Assembly (NCBI GenBank): GCA_965209045.1
Contig: CBDBPW010000003.1
Coordinates: 2,666,001-2,730,000 of the forward strand
Direction: 5' to 3'
DNA length: 64,000 bases
DNA from: JAJEFO01 sp965209045
Lineage (GTDB): Bacteria; Pseudomonadota; Alphaproteobacteria; Rhodobacterales; Rhodobacteraceae
Below are positions 18,807-28,586 of this stretch, in pieces (the first letter of the stretch is position 1; every line of letters begins with the position of its first letter). The position numbers and the translations under genes were made by a program. The notes beneath the pieces are model-generated. The model was not told the DNA's origin, did not search any database, and saw only the letters and a list, made by a program, of their open reading frames with translations.

Positions 18807-19879
18807 TCATCGACGGCCGATCCGCGGCCGGCGCCTCCCGATCCATGGCAAGGCGCCGTGGGTGCCGGCCCCGAGCACGTGCGTCTGGCGCCCCTCGTCG
18901 TCGACCGCGCCGCAGATCGTCTTGCCGTCGACGGCGATGCCCGCGCCCTGGTCCCAGCCATGCTCGCGGCAGAAGCGGGCGGTGGCCCGGGCAAGCTGGT
19001 CGGGACCGACCTTGATCATGATGTTGCGGATGCAGTGGATGCTCGGCCGCCGGTGCACGCCGTCGATCTTGCGGCACCTGAAGCGGTCCAGCATCGCCGG
19101 GCTGAGGCCCTGGATCCATTCGTGGATCGACTTCCATCCCGTCGCCCCGCAGAGCGTGGCTGCGGTGCAGAGCGCCAGCAGGGACTCGATGCGGTGGCGG
19201 AGCCCGCCGGCCTCGCGGGGGTCGTCCACGGCGCCCTTGAAGCAGGCCAGGATTCCGGCCGCCTCGGCCACGCTTTCTTCATCCTCTCGACTCCATGCAG
19301 TTGATGCTCCGTCGCCAGCCTGGGCGCGCGGAGCAGGCTCCGGGCGTTGCAGTCGAGCGGCAGCAGCAGGACCCGCTTCGGGGTCGATCCGGCGACGTAT
19401 CCGTCACGGCGGCGGCGGTAGACTCGAGTCTCGCCGACGGACGTCCAGTTGGCGGCGCGGTAGACCGTCCCATGGAAGCGCGCCGAATCCACGAACGTCT
19501 CCAGGAGCAGCAGCGGATGATGATGGCGCGCCTGCCAGTCGGCGCTGATGCGCCGGGCGCAGAGCGCCAGGAACCGCGAGCCGAGGTTCCGCTGGCGCCC
19601 TGGAAGCAGCAGCCGCACGTTGTTGGCGATCAGGTGCAGCCGCCCGAACTGCTCGCGCCGGCTCCATCCGATCCACGCGTCGCGCGCGCCGCACTTGAGC
19701 GCCACCGCCGAGAAGGCGGCCAGCGCCGGCCATTCGCCGCTGCCGTCATCGGCCGCATGCCGGACGGTCTGGCCGATCTTCGACGGCGCACCGAGATAGT
19801 GGTGCTCGTCCATGAGCGCGCGGAAGCGCGGCTCCTCGTCCCGCGCCACGGGCGTCACGGTCAGCTTCGAGAGATCCAT
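18807..19879 (-). pseudogene. DruA-like DUF4338 / ISAs1 transposase fusion, frameshifted and 3'-truncated (copy A)
   Basis: The first ~200 codons from ATG at 19879 encode a DUF4338 (DruA-like) domain: MDLSKLTV, EHHYLGAP, AFSAVALKCGARDAWIGW, RNLGSRFLALCARR and FHGTVYRAANW. Near 19270 the reading frame shifts, and the ISAs1 N-terminal domain continues in another frame (FKGAVDDPREAGG, GATGWKSIHEWI), followed by the first catalytic region IAVDGKTICGAVDDEGRQT. Similarity stops at about 18840, so the other catalytic acids and the C-terminus are missing. The copy at 26991-28276 has the same domain order, which shows that the fusion is ancestral rather than an accident here. Confidence 0.8.
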
Positions 19880-19989
19880 TGCGGCCCCTGATTCGCCATT
19901 GGTCAGGCGCCTTCATGAACGATTCGAACGGGGTTGTTCACACGGTTCAGGACAGGCCTTGCAGGAAAGGCCCATCATTCACGGAAAAA

Positions 19990-20332
19990 TCCACCCTGGC
20001 TGCGAGACGTCATCGAACCGGTCGTGGACAATGGCATCGTCCTGGTCAGTGACGGACATCGCGCATGTCCGCCTTGCGCCGCGGCCATGGGCGTTCGCCA
20101 CGAAGCGCTCATCCTGTCCGGAGGCGAACGGGTTCGCAACGCCTTCCACATCCAGACGGTCAACAGCCGGCATGGCCAGCTGAAAGGTTTCCTGAGGCGC
20201 TGCCGCGGGATCGCGACCAAGTATCTCGACAACTGCCTGCGATGGTTCCGGCAGGTCGGGCTGGACAACGCCTCGCCCCGCACGCGCCTCGCCAACGCGA
20301 TCGACAGGTCATGCAAGCGATTTGGAAACTGA
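19990..20332 (+). pseudogene. C-terminal fragment of an ISXO2-like (IS1595-type) transposase
   Basis: The frame shows the conserved end of ISXO2-like DDE transposases: VLVSDGHRACPPCAAAMGV, SGGERVRNAFHIQTVNSRHG and QLKGFLRRCRGIATKYLDN. The zinc-ribbon N-terminus and first catalytic region are absent, and the upstream 50 codons do not match the family. It is a remnant, located immediately behind the start side of the DruA-ISAs1 remnant. Confidence 0.8.
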
Positions 20333-20622
20333 GCCAATGTCATTGACACAGTATTGCAGTTTGCCAGGGGCCGCTTTCAACGTGGTCACTTTCCGGCCGC
20401 GGCATGTTTGGGTGACCTTCGCCGGGAGGGAAGCGGCGCCCACGAAAAGAGCGCTGCAACGCAAATGCCTCGCATGGCCTGATCGCCGGCTCCTCCCATG
20501 CATCCCGCTGGCTCCCGGGCCGTGGCCGCGCGAACCCGCGGGACCGCGACCGCCAATGCAGGACACGTCATCGCCGCGCCCCTCGCGGGCGCTTTACCCG
20601 GCTTCGGCCTCGCAAACAGCCT

Positions 20623-20837
20623 GGCGACGCTCTCGGGATGCGGTGCGGTCGGGGCCCGGCCCGCCGGGCTCCTCCTCGATCGTTCCGCCGCTTGCCGCCG
20701 TTGCGCGCGCGGGCGCGGAACGAAGCGGCCCGTCCGTGATGTCCCCAGGCGTGCGGAGCGTCAGGTTCGCCGGGCATGACGCGGACAGCGGGTGTCCGCA
20801 AGGACGGCGCGCACGCCGGCAAGGGACGCCGATGCAG
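20623..20837. repeat. 215-bp dispersed direct repeat, copy B
   Basis: This is the second copy of the sequence at 17309-17523, same orientation and about 95% identical. Homologous recombination between the copies would delete 3.3 kb. Confidence 0.85.
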
Positions 20838-21059
20838 CCCGAGCCACGCCGCGGTCCCGGCCTGCTGCCAATCCCTCATCACTCGAGAACCGAACGGTTG
20901 CGAAGCCGTGGAATGACGCAGGTGGCCGGGTAGGCGGGGTGAGCGTCTGCCGAGCCCCGCCAAAGGCCCGGGCGTGCGCAACTGACGCACTCGGTTCCTC
21001 GCTTGACAGGTTCGCTCAAGAACGCTCGCCAGAGGCGACGCCGTCCTTGATCCACAGGC

Positions 21060-22606
21060 CGAGGAATGATGCTTCCTCGCCTGTCCGGCTATCCACTGCC
21101 GTTTCGTGCACGTGTTTGTGGAACTCGGTGTTTCCTCCAGCGTGTCCCACCAGCGGGTCTGCACAAGCGACGCCCCGCCTGCTTCCGGCGGGTCCCGACG
21201 GCCACGGTTCCCCGCCTTCAAAGGCACTGTCAGGACGCCACGACTTCCCGCCCCTGCATGTCCTTCGGCTCATTGTTTTCGCCAGCCGGCTCCGCAGGCG
21301 CCTGCCGGGCTCGTGTCCGCCATCGGCGCTCCCACCGTCGTGCAGGCCAGACGACGGGCCGGGGTCTGGATTGTTCTCGCTGGCACTCCCCTTTCCAGCG
21401 TTCCTGCCCGCGGGCAGGAGCAGGTCGGGTAGGGCACTGGCGCGCGCACCATGGGTCACGTTTCCAGCGCCCCCCCTGAAATTCCGGACGTCCGGTTTTC
21501 CCGGGTCCGGCTTGAAGCACCAGGCACCCCAGAAGAGATCGGTACGGCGCCTTCCGCGACATGCGCCACGCTTAAGGCTGACCCAGCCATGCCCGTGGCA
21601 TTATCCCGAGTTTGCACCGCCCTTCGGCTCGACAGCGCCATCCTTCAATCCGGACGGCATCCTCGGTCGGTGCCGGGCTCTGCGTCCCGGCGTGACCTGC
21701 CACCTTCGCCACCTGGGCCCAGAGGCCCTCGCTCCAGACGGGTTGTGTTGTCCCGTCCATCACCGCTTAATCGGCCTCATCCGCCAGTCAGGAGGACTCC
21801 GTGCCATTTCCCGCACTGCGGTTATTGGCGCGGTCCTTGACATTCAAGGGTCACAACATCCTGTCTGTCCTCCTCACCTTCCGGTCTTTCACTGCTGAAC
21901 TTTCCCGGATTGCCGCCGTCTCTACGCCGGGGGACCCGGTGCGTGCTCACCTCGGTTCTTCCGCACCGGTGCTAGCCATCGGGTAGAGACCGGACCCTTG
22001 GCATCCTCCATCATCCCCACAAGTCAGCTTCCATGTGGGGGAACCTTTTCGTCGCATCAACGATCGTTCGCTTTCGCTACGGCCCTCCGGTTTGCTCGCC
22101 ATCCTGGCTGACCGGACCGGGTTGGAGCCTTGCTCCAGCCAAGCCCACGATGGCTTTCTACATCCCAGCTCGCGGGCACAGGGTCGCCCCCATACCCGTG
22201 GGACATGCTACGGCGCCAAACCAAGAATTGCGCCGACGGGACTCGCACCCGCTAGTTCAGCAGCTAGACTCGCTGCACGATCTCCCAGGTTCCCTGGCGG
22301 TCCATCCCGTGACCCTGCGCCGATCCACGACCCCGGACGACCCGTTGCGCCTCGCCTGTAGCGGCGCTCCCGGCACTGCCCCCACACGGTTAACGATGAA
22401 GGCGTCGTCGATTTGCCGATTTCGAGGCCGCACGCCGCTTCGTCACCTGCTGTCCACGCTTCACGACGGGCGTTGCCGCACGCCATGCAGGACTCGCTTC
22501 CGGCTGGCGGGCTGCGCCTTTGCCGGGCGGGAGTCGAACCCGCTGGACCGCGACGAAGGGTTTCAGTTCATGACATCCTCCTTTCCAGGGCTTGCCCTGG
22601 CGCAAC
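21060..22606 (-). mobile_element. Group II intron remnant with broken N-terminal intron-encoded protein
   Basis: Read on the minus strand, this resembles a bacterial group II intron. The inferred 5' end is near 22606 (GTTGCG, imperfect against the GUGYG consensus). Structured intron blocks follow, such as GCGGGTTCGACTCCCGC and later ACTAGCGGGTGCGAGTCCCG, then the conserved lead into the ORF (AAAGTTCAGCAGTGAAAGAC, GGCGGATGAGGCCGATTAAG). Remnants of the intron-encoded protein N-terminus appear in different frames: TQSPAPTEDAV near 21700 and VPLKAGNRGRRDPPE near 21220. The reverse transcriptase core (YADD), maturase region and domains V/VI are not seen. Family assignment rests on remembered motif patterns and a covariance-model check is needed for exact ends. 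Confidence 0.65.
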
Positions 22607-23464
22607 AAGCGTTCGGTCGGGCGAACCGTGGAGATTCGGCAATTTGCGCATCATGAACCACCGCGAAAGCAAGGAGTCCTTGAGCTTCCACTGCCTGCGT
22701 CATTGCCGAACTTGCAAAGTTCCACGGCTTGACCGAATGGTTGTCAAGAGCAAGCATTCCCGCAAGCCGTCCGCAAGCGACCGCGGGGCCACTGTGGACG
22801 GCCGAATCGCCCGGAAACCTGCCGTCTGAGCAACGTGGAATGCGGCAGTGGCAGATGCGCTTCGACGGCCCGACGGAACACGTGCCGAGAATTGCCCGGT
22901 CACTCGGCCCAGCCGGCGAGCTTCGGAACGGCGCGTCATGCCGCAGTTGTGGCCCGGCTTCACGTCAAGAACGCCGACGCCTGACAAAGGGCTGCCGATG
23001 ATCGGGACGCTCCTTCGCCACACGCAAGTTCAGGCAACCGCAAGACACGCTCATCAGGCCCGGGACACCGCCGAGGCCTCCGCTGCCAGTATCGGGACAG
23101 CATCGACAACGATCTTGATGCAGCGCCACAGGGAGCCCGACCGCTGCATCACGATGGCCTCGGCGTCATGCTGCCGCGTGATCGTCCCCACTCACACCGT
23201 GCATTGCGCTTCACTCGCCCGTCGACAACAGGCGGCGGGCGAAAGTGAAAATTCCACGGGTTCCGAACGCCGCCTGCGACGATCTCCATCTCAAGCGAAG
23301 GCAGTTTCGGTCCGCTTCGCCCTCGGCGGCATCGTTTCCAACTGCGCCATGATGGAAATTCGAGCCGTCGCGACGCGATCGTTGACGCCTGTGCGCCGCC
23401 GCGGTTTCTGACGGCAATTCGTTCGAACTTCGCGATGGACATGTGCGTGTCCCCCTCAACCGGT
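22607..23464. other. Non-coding or decayed region
   Basis: These 858 bases contain only short frames with no recognisable family. Base composition drops slightly in GC compared with the flanks. It would be the 5' exon side of the group II intron remnant, but no host gene can be read across the junction. Confidence 0.4.
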
Positions 23465-23603
23465 CGCGGTGACGGGCGAAGTGGCGCACGGTCTCGCCGA
23501 CGGTCCGGAGCGCGCCGAGGTCGTGGCGCACCTGCATCAGCGCGCGGAAGCGCGCCTCGTCCGCCTCCGCGACAATGTCGACCGATACCTCCGAAAGATC
23601 CAC
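23465..23603 (-). pseudogene. DruA-like DUF4338 N-terminal fragment (copy B)
   Basis: The first 46 codons from 23603 (MDLSEVSVDIVAEADEARF, ALRTVGETVRHFA) match the N-termini of the other two DruA-ISAs1 copies. After about 23465 the similarity stops and the frame becomes unrelated sequence. Only the start of the element survives. Confidence 0.75.
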
Positions 23604-23952
23604 GCCCGTGACCCCGCAACTGATTCGCCGGAACCATGCAGGCAGCCATCCGAGGTGTCCGGATTCAAGATCAGCTTCATGTCAGGCCTGGGAAAATTGG
23701 CGTGCAGCAATTCGCCCTGGCTCTTCCCCCAAGGCGGATCTGTTCCAACACGGCGCGCGATCTCGAGAGGTCCGTGTTTCAGCTCCAACCGTTCTTCGGC
23801 CTCGATTCAAGGCGTGCTTGCGATGCCCGGTCGGCATGGCTGGCGTCCCTGAGCGCGGATTCATGGCTCGACGGAGGGTCCGGGCATCGTCCGGGCAGGC
23901 GTGACCGCCCCCCGGTCTTTCCCGAGGGCGGCGGTCGCGGCGGACGGCGCTT
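23604..23952. other. Region without supported gene
   Basis: There are 349 bases between two fragments of ISAs1-type elements that lie in the same orientation. No coding or RNA feature is recognised. Confidence 0.4.
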
Positions 23953-24190
23953 TCAGGCGGCTTCTGTCCGCGGCCGCGTGTTTCCAGTCATCCGGAGCAT
24001 GTCGAGCACCCGCCTCGGCTTCCTGGCCATGGCGCGCATCGCTTCCGCGACCTCCAGCCCGCGCTGCCTGATCAGGCCGATGGCGAAGCGCCTGAACAGC
24101 GTCGTGTTCGCCGGCCCGTGGCCGGTGCGGATCCGGCTGCGGTCCTCGTCGAAGCTCCAGTCAAGGACATGGTGAGTGGCCTCGATTCAT
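23953..24190 (-). pseudogene. C-terminal fragment of an ISAs1-family transposase
   Basis: The minus-strand frame contains the hallmark ISAs1 C-terminus: HHVLDWSFDEDRSRIRTGHG, then LFRRFAIGLIRQRG, and ends with a stop at 23953. A stop lies just upstream of the conserved block. The N-terminal two thirds are missing here. It is in the same orientation as the DruA-ISAs1 N-terminal part at 26991-28276 and could be the displaced 3' end of that copy. Confidence 0.75.
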
Positions 24191-24524
24191 CCATCTTACT
24201 GCTCCTTTTCAAATCGAGGTTCACGTTTTTCTGAATCAGCGTGCAACGCACTGAAGCACAATGACAATTCTTGAAGCTTCGCAATCGCGGCAAATGCGCC
24301 GTCCCGGCTTTACACGGTGAGAACGGCCGGCAGGCGCGCCGAATCGCCGTTCCGGCCGCGTGATCGCCCGTCGACCGGTCGCGCCAAGCATGCTGCAACA
24401 GGCGCCACCCGGGTATCCGGTCCCGGATCTGCAATTCCCCGCAGGTTCGCTGCCGTGGGCGGCCGGAACCGCCTTCCGGCGCGGCTTGCGGCCAGCTTTA
24501 CGGAGTGAGACTGAAGCCGGGTCG
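24191..24524. other. Region without supported gene
   Basis: These 334 bases lie downstream of the broken serine recombinase. The first ~100 are AT-rich. No gene or clear terminator is recognised. Confidence 0.4.
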
Positions 24525-26558
24525 TCACGCACTGCCTTGCTCCTGGTCCGGGAGCGTTCCTTCGAAGAGCGGAAGCGCGTCCGCCTCCAGCCGGACGTAA
24601 AGGCCGCGGACGGCCCCGCGCTTCACGTGGCAGGATTCCAGCTTCCCGGACGCGACCCTTTGCCAGACCGTCTGGCGAGAGACGCCAAGGCGCTGCACAG
24701 CCTCCCGGAGCGGAACGAACCCCTCCGGCGGGTCGAGACGGAACCTGCTGCGGAAGTCGGCGCCCATCCGGACGCGAAGCGGCGCCCCGGGCACGTCCGG
24801 ACGGACGCCGGGCAGGATGCCGGCGTTGACCCAGCGATAGAGCGTGGAATCCGCAACCCCGAGCTCCCGTGCCGCCGCCCGCACGCTCAGAAGCTCGCCG
24901 TCCTCCTCCTCGCCCGCCGCCGGTTTCCTGTACGCGGGCACGTCGTGGCGACGGCGGAGCGACTCCACCAGCGATGCCGAGAACCGCAGCCCCCGCGCCG
25001 ACCGCCGCCCTTGGCCGTTGAGGATCCCGGCAACCTGGCCGTCGGGATAGAACCGGGCCAGGCGGCGAACAAGCTCGACCGTGTCGATGTCGTCGCGCCG
25101 GCGGACCGGCCTCCGCTTCCGGCGCTTGACCGAGAAGGCGTCCGCACGGCCGCCCCGCCAATGGATGACGACCTCGGTCCGGCCTCGTATGTTTCGAGAA
25201 CCAGGAAGGAGTCAGGAGGTGGTTGTGGATAAGTTGGATGCGGATTCCTGTGGAAAACCGTCCCTTGCGTCCCGTCGCCTCCACGGTTCATTCCTGTGAC
25301 GGGACCGCCGCCGCCAGGCCTGGCGGCGGCGCTGCGGGGCCTGGCCCCGCAGCGCCGTCTCCGCCCGCTCCGCGACCGCCCGCGCCGCCGCCATCGCGGC
25401 TTCCGCCCCGGCCGGCGACACCAGTTCCAGGAACCGGCGGGCGACGACCCTGTCGATCTCGATGCCGCCGACCGAGAGGCAGCTTCGCTTCTCGCCGGTG
25501 TCCGCCGTGCGCTGGTTGCAGTAATAGCTTCGGCCGGTATTGTACCGGACCTGGATCGACCTGCCGCAGTTGCCGCAGACGGCAAGGCCCTGGAGAAGCG
25601 CCGCCCCCTCGCGCGCCGCGCCCCGCTTCCGGTCGCGGACGGTCGAGTTCGCCGCCAGGGTCTCCTGCACCTCCAGCCATTCGGGCCAGCTCACGTACCC
25701 GTCATGGCGACCGGGCTTCAGGACGCGCCACCGCTCCTCCGGCGCCAGCAGCGTGCCGTCGTCGCGGTACGCGGACCGTGCCTTCCCGAAGGCGTAGGCG
25801 CCGCCCGTCGCCGGGTTCCTCAGGATGTCCATCACCCGGGAATAGGTCGCGTCTCTCCAGGTCACGGTGTCCGAGCCATGCGGGCGGCTCGGGAGCTGCA
25901 CGCCCGCCTCCCGCAGAAGATGCGTAGCCTGCAGTCCCGACCCGCCCTCGCGGAAACGGGCGAAGACCGCCTCGACCGCCGCCTGGACCCGAAGGTCGGG
26001 ATCCTTCCGGATGCCGCTCCCCTCGCGGACGAAGCCGACCGGAGGGTGCGAATAGAGTTCGCCGCGCTGGGCCTTGCTCCGCCGCCCGCCCTCCATGCGG
26101 GCGCGAATGACGGACAGCTCGTTTGCCGAGAAGGTACCCTTGATGCCGAGTATCAGGCCATCGTCCTCGCGGCCCGGCGCATAGACCTGGCTGTCCTCGA
26201 CAAGCACCGTGCCGTTGACCCGGCACAGGTCCAGCAGCTGGAACCACTCGATCGTGTTCCGAGCCAATCGACTCACTTCGATCCCGAACACCGCGCCGAT
26301 CCGGCCCTGCGACACCTGCTCGCAAAGCCGCTCGAAGCCGCTCCGCGTGCCCTGCGACGCGGCGCTCTGGCCGAGGTCGGAATCAATGACCAGGATGCGC
26401 TCGTCCGGCCAGCCGAGCTCCCGGGCACGGTCCTTGAGCCCGTACTGGCGCTCGCGCGATTCCCGGTTCCTCAGGACCTGGTTCTGCGTCGACTGGCGCA
26501 CGTAGACGGCGGCCCACCGCTCAAGGTGACGGTTCGTGATCCGCGACGACCCGCTCAT
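24525..26558 (-). pseudogene. Large serine recombinase, internally deleted/frameshifted
   Basis: The 5' part (ATG at 26558) encodes a resolvase/invertase catalytic domain (YVRQSTQNQVLRNRESRERQ with the Ser nucleophile in VRQST; VSRLARN), a recombinase domain (PPVGFV, HLLREAGV) and a zinc ribbon (VCGNCGRS, CSLVG-type CLSVGG). This frame ends at 25212 in unrelated sequence. The C-terminal part continues at about 25187 in a different frame with DTVELVRRLARFYPDGQVAG and two helix-turn-helix units (AARELGVADSTLYRWVNAG, AVQRLGVSRQTVWQRV), ending at 24525. About 200 or more residues of coiled-coil linker are missing. Two GC hairpins sit at the break. The upstream genes DUF5372 and a 63-residue protein form its usual cassette. 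Confidence 0.78.
25306..25353. repeat. 26-bp perfect palindrome followed by a second hairpin at the recombinase break
   Basis: CGCCGCCGCCAGG/CCTGGCGGCGGCG is a perfect palindrome at 25306-25331. It is followed directly by GCTGCGGGG-CCTGG-CCCCGCAGC at 25331-25353. Both lie where the serine recombinase reading frame leaves its family sequence, which suggests a REP-like insertion or a hairpin-mediated deletion. Confidence 0.75.
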
Positions 26559-26712
26559 CGGACATCCCCCTCCGGTCCGCCTGCCGGACCATCAGCCCCG
26601 CCAGTTCCTGCACCAACGCCTCCCGGTCCCGGGGAGGAATCTGAAGCCACCTCTCCACGCGTTGCTCCCACTCCAGAAGCGCCAGCAGCGACCGTTCCCG
26701 TTCCTTGTCCAT
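26521..26712 (-). CDS. Small helical protein of the serine recombinase cassette
   Basis: This 63-residue protein (MDKERERSLLALLEWEQRVE and so on) is predicted helical and charged, with RWLQIPPRDREALVQELAGL. It overlaps the start of the recombinase gene at 26558 and the 3' part of the DUF5372 gene in another frame, so the three genes form one compact unit. I recognise no domain. The overlap and the charged-helix pattern support a real gene; function is unknown. Confidence 0.5.
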   Translation of the reverse strand: MDKERERSLLALLEWEQRVERWLQIPPRDREALVQELAGLMVRQADRRGMSDERVVADHEPSP

Positions 26713-26962
26713 CCGTCGCCTCCAGGCGCCGCTCCAGGTCGTCGAGCAGATTACGCAACCTGATGAAGTCCGGCAACTCGCCGAGGAGCTTCGGAGCGTC
26801 GGGATCCCGTGCATCGAGGCTCGTCCAGGTCGCAGGAAGCCACATGCGGACGCCGTCCGGCAGTTCGACATGGAGGTTCAGCTTGTGATGGCTGCCACCG
26901 CCGCGCCGCCGCTCGATGACCTTGACCTCCTGTCCGTCGAACGGATGCCTGAACCGGCGCAT
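26555..26962 (-). CDS. DUF5372-like protein of the serine recombinase cassette
   Basis: This 135-residue protein starts MRRFRHPFDGQEVKVIERRR and contains VELPDGVRMWLPATWTSLDA, the pattern of DUF5372 proteins (FxVTHPFHPL, LPAxWT) that often precede recombinase genes in rhizobial and related elements. The conserved domain covers about residues 1-90; the Gly/Ala-rich C-terminus overlaps the 63-residue gene and may be poorly conserved. ATG at 26962 is preferred over an upstream TTG. It probably belongs to the mobile cassette with the recombinase at 24525-26558. Confidence 0.65.
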   Translation of the reverse strand: MRRFRHPFDGQEVKVIERRRGGGSHHKLNLHVELPDGVRMWLPATWTSLDARDPDAPKLLGELPDFIRLRNLLDDLERRLEATDGQGTGTVAAGASGVGATRGEVASDSSPGPGGVGAGTGGADGPAGGPEGDVR

Positions 26963-26990
26963 GAAGACCGGCCCCAAGGGCCGGAAGTCC

Positions 26991-28276
26991 TCAAGTGGTG
27001 TAGTAGGGAGGCTTGTTCTCCATCAGGGTCTTCTGGTTGCCTTTGACCGTGAAGAGGAATGCCGCGCCGCGTTCCAGCAGGTAGTCGGCAAGGGCGCGCT
27101 GGGTCAGGAGGGCGTCGACGGTGACGACGCGCCCCGCGACCGTGGCGTCGGGAAGCGTGTCGAGCAGCGGGATGATCGTGCCGATCTCGTTCGTCCGCTT
27201 CTCCTCCTGGTCCGCGCCGGCTCTCATGCCGACTTTTTCTTACCGTGGTGGGCGCCGGTGTCGTGGCCCACGATGCCGAGCACGTGCGTCTGGCGACCGT
27301 CGTCGTCGATGGCGCCGCGCATCGTCTTCCCGTCGATCGCGAGCGCGCTGTCCGTCCCGCCGTTGGCCGCGGTCCATGCCCGAAGCGCGTCGTCGAGCTG
27401 TCGCGGGTCGACCCGGACAAGCACGTCGCGGATCACCGTCCGGCTCGGCGGGATGCGGGTCCTGTTCCGGAAGCGCACGCCGAACCGCGCCAGGACCTTG
27501 GGGGAGAGGTCGTTGACCCATTCGCTGATCGCCTTGTAGCCGCGGGCGCCGGACAGCGTCGCCGCAAGGGCGAGGCCAAGGACCGAGGGCAGCGTGTGGC
27601 GCCGGCCCGCCGCGCGCCGTGGGTCGTCGACGTCCTTGAAGAACGCGGGCATGGACGTCATCTGCTCCGTGCTGAGGGTCACCTTGGGAACTCCTTTCTG
27701 CAGGTCGGGTTCGAGATGGGCGTTCCGGAGCCGGGCCCGCGCGTCGCGGCACAGCGGCAGGAGGAACACGCGCTTCGGCTCGGCATGCTCCCGGTAGCCC
27801 GCCCCGGCGCGGCCGAAACCCCGGGTGAGCCCGGCCTCGATCCAGTTGGCGGCGCGGTAGACGGTCCCGTGGAAGCGGGCCGGGTCGACATAGGTCTCCA
27901 GCAGCAGCAGTTCGTGCCCGAAGCGGGCCGGCCAGTCCCTGACGAGGCGGCGCGCGCACAGCGCGAGCGCCCGCGAGCCGAGGTTGCGCGGGCCGCCCGG
28001 CAGGATGAGGAAACGGGAGTTGTTGCTCACGAGGTGCAGGCGGTGGAACCGCACGCCGCGGTCCCACCCGATCCAGCCGTCGCGCGGGCCGCACTTCAGC
28101 GCCGGGGCCGAGAAGACCGCCAGCGCCAGCCAGCGCTCGTGGCGGTGGACGACGTAGCGGACGGTCTCGCCCATCGCCGGCAGCGCGCCGAGGTAGTGGT
28201 GCTCCTGCAGCAGGCTCCTGAAGCGGGACTCCTCGCCTCCCGCAACCGCGCGGACGGACACCTCCGACAGATCCAT
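26991..28276 (-). pseudogene. DruA-like DUF4338 / ISAs1 transposase fusion (copy C), frameshift at an A-run and 3'-truncated
   Basis: From ATG at 28276 the first ~195 residues are a DUF4338 (DruA-like) domain (MDLSEVSVRAVAGGEE, HHYLGALP, FSAPALKCGPRDGWIGW, NLGSRALALCARR, FHGTVYRAANW). Residues ~210-350 are the ISAs1 N-terminal domain (FFKDVDDPRRAAGRRH, GARGYKAISEWVNDLSP) and first catalytic Asp in LAIDGKTMRGAIDDDGRQT. The frame stops at 27224 after GAHHGKKKSA. A -1 shift within AAGAAAAAG restores KVGMRAGADQEEKRTNEI, the second Asp region TVDALLTQR and VKGNQKT. Similarity then ends at 26991 next to the serine recombinase cassette. The shift could be programmed, as in many IS elements, or a mutation. 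Confidence 0.8.
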
Positions 28277-28586
28277 GGCGCCGCTCCCTTCGCCGATTCG
28301 TTGCGAATCAGGCGTAACAGGAAACGGGCCGGGAGTCCAGAAACAGGGTCAATCCCTTGGCCGGGAACGCGAAACTACGCTGGAACGGATCCGCCCTGGC
28401 TCTTCCCCTTGACAGGGTTGACAAGCGGCGCGCGCGTTTGCAGTGTCCAGGTGTACCGGCCCTGCGGGGACGCGCTTGTTGTTGGGGTTGCCGGCGCCCG
28501 CCTGCGGGTATCGGCATACGGCATTCCGGTGTGTCGGCTTTTCTTGGACCGCCGGATTCCTTGTCAGGGTTAGGGGCCCGGCACCG
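28277..28586. other. Intergenic region between ISAs1-type copy and PPC gene
   Basis: These 310 bases hold a short inverted repeat GATTCG-TTG-CGAATC at 28295-28309, just beyond the start of the ISAs1-type gene, and perhaps part of the element end. No clear promoter or gene is seen; a longer frame reaching into the PPC gene from 28443 lacks family sequence. Confidence 0.45.

Noticed and set aside
22528..22560. tRNA-like T-arm (GGGTTCGACTCCCGC on the minus strand)
   Set aside because: No acceptor, D-arm or anticodon arm can be built around it. It fits the structured 5' region of the group II intron remnant.
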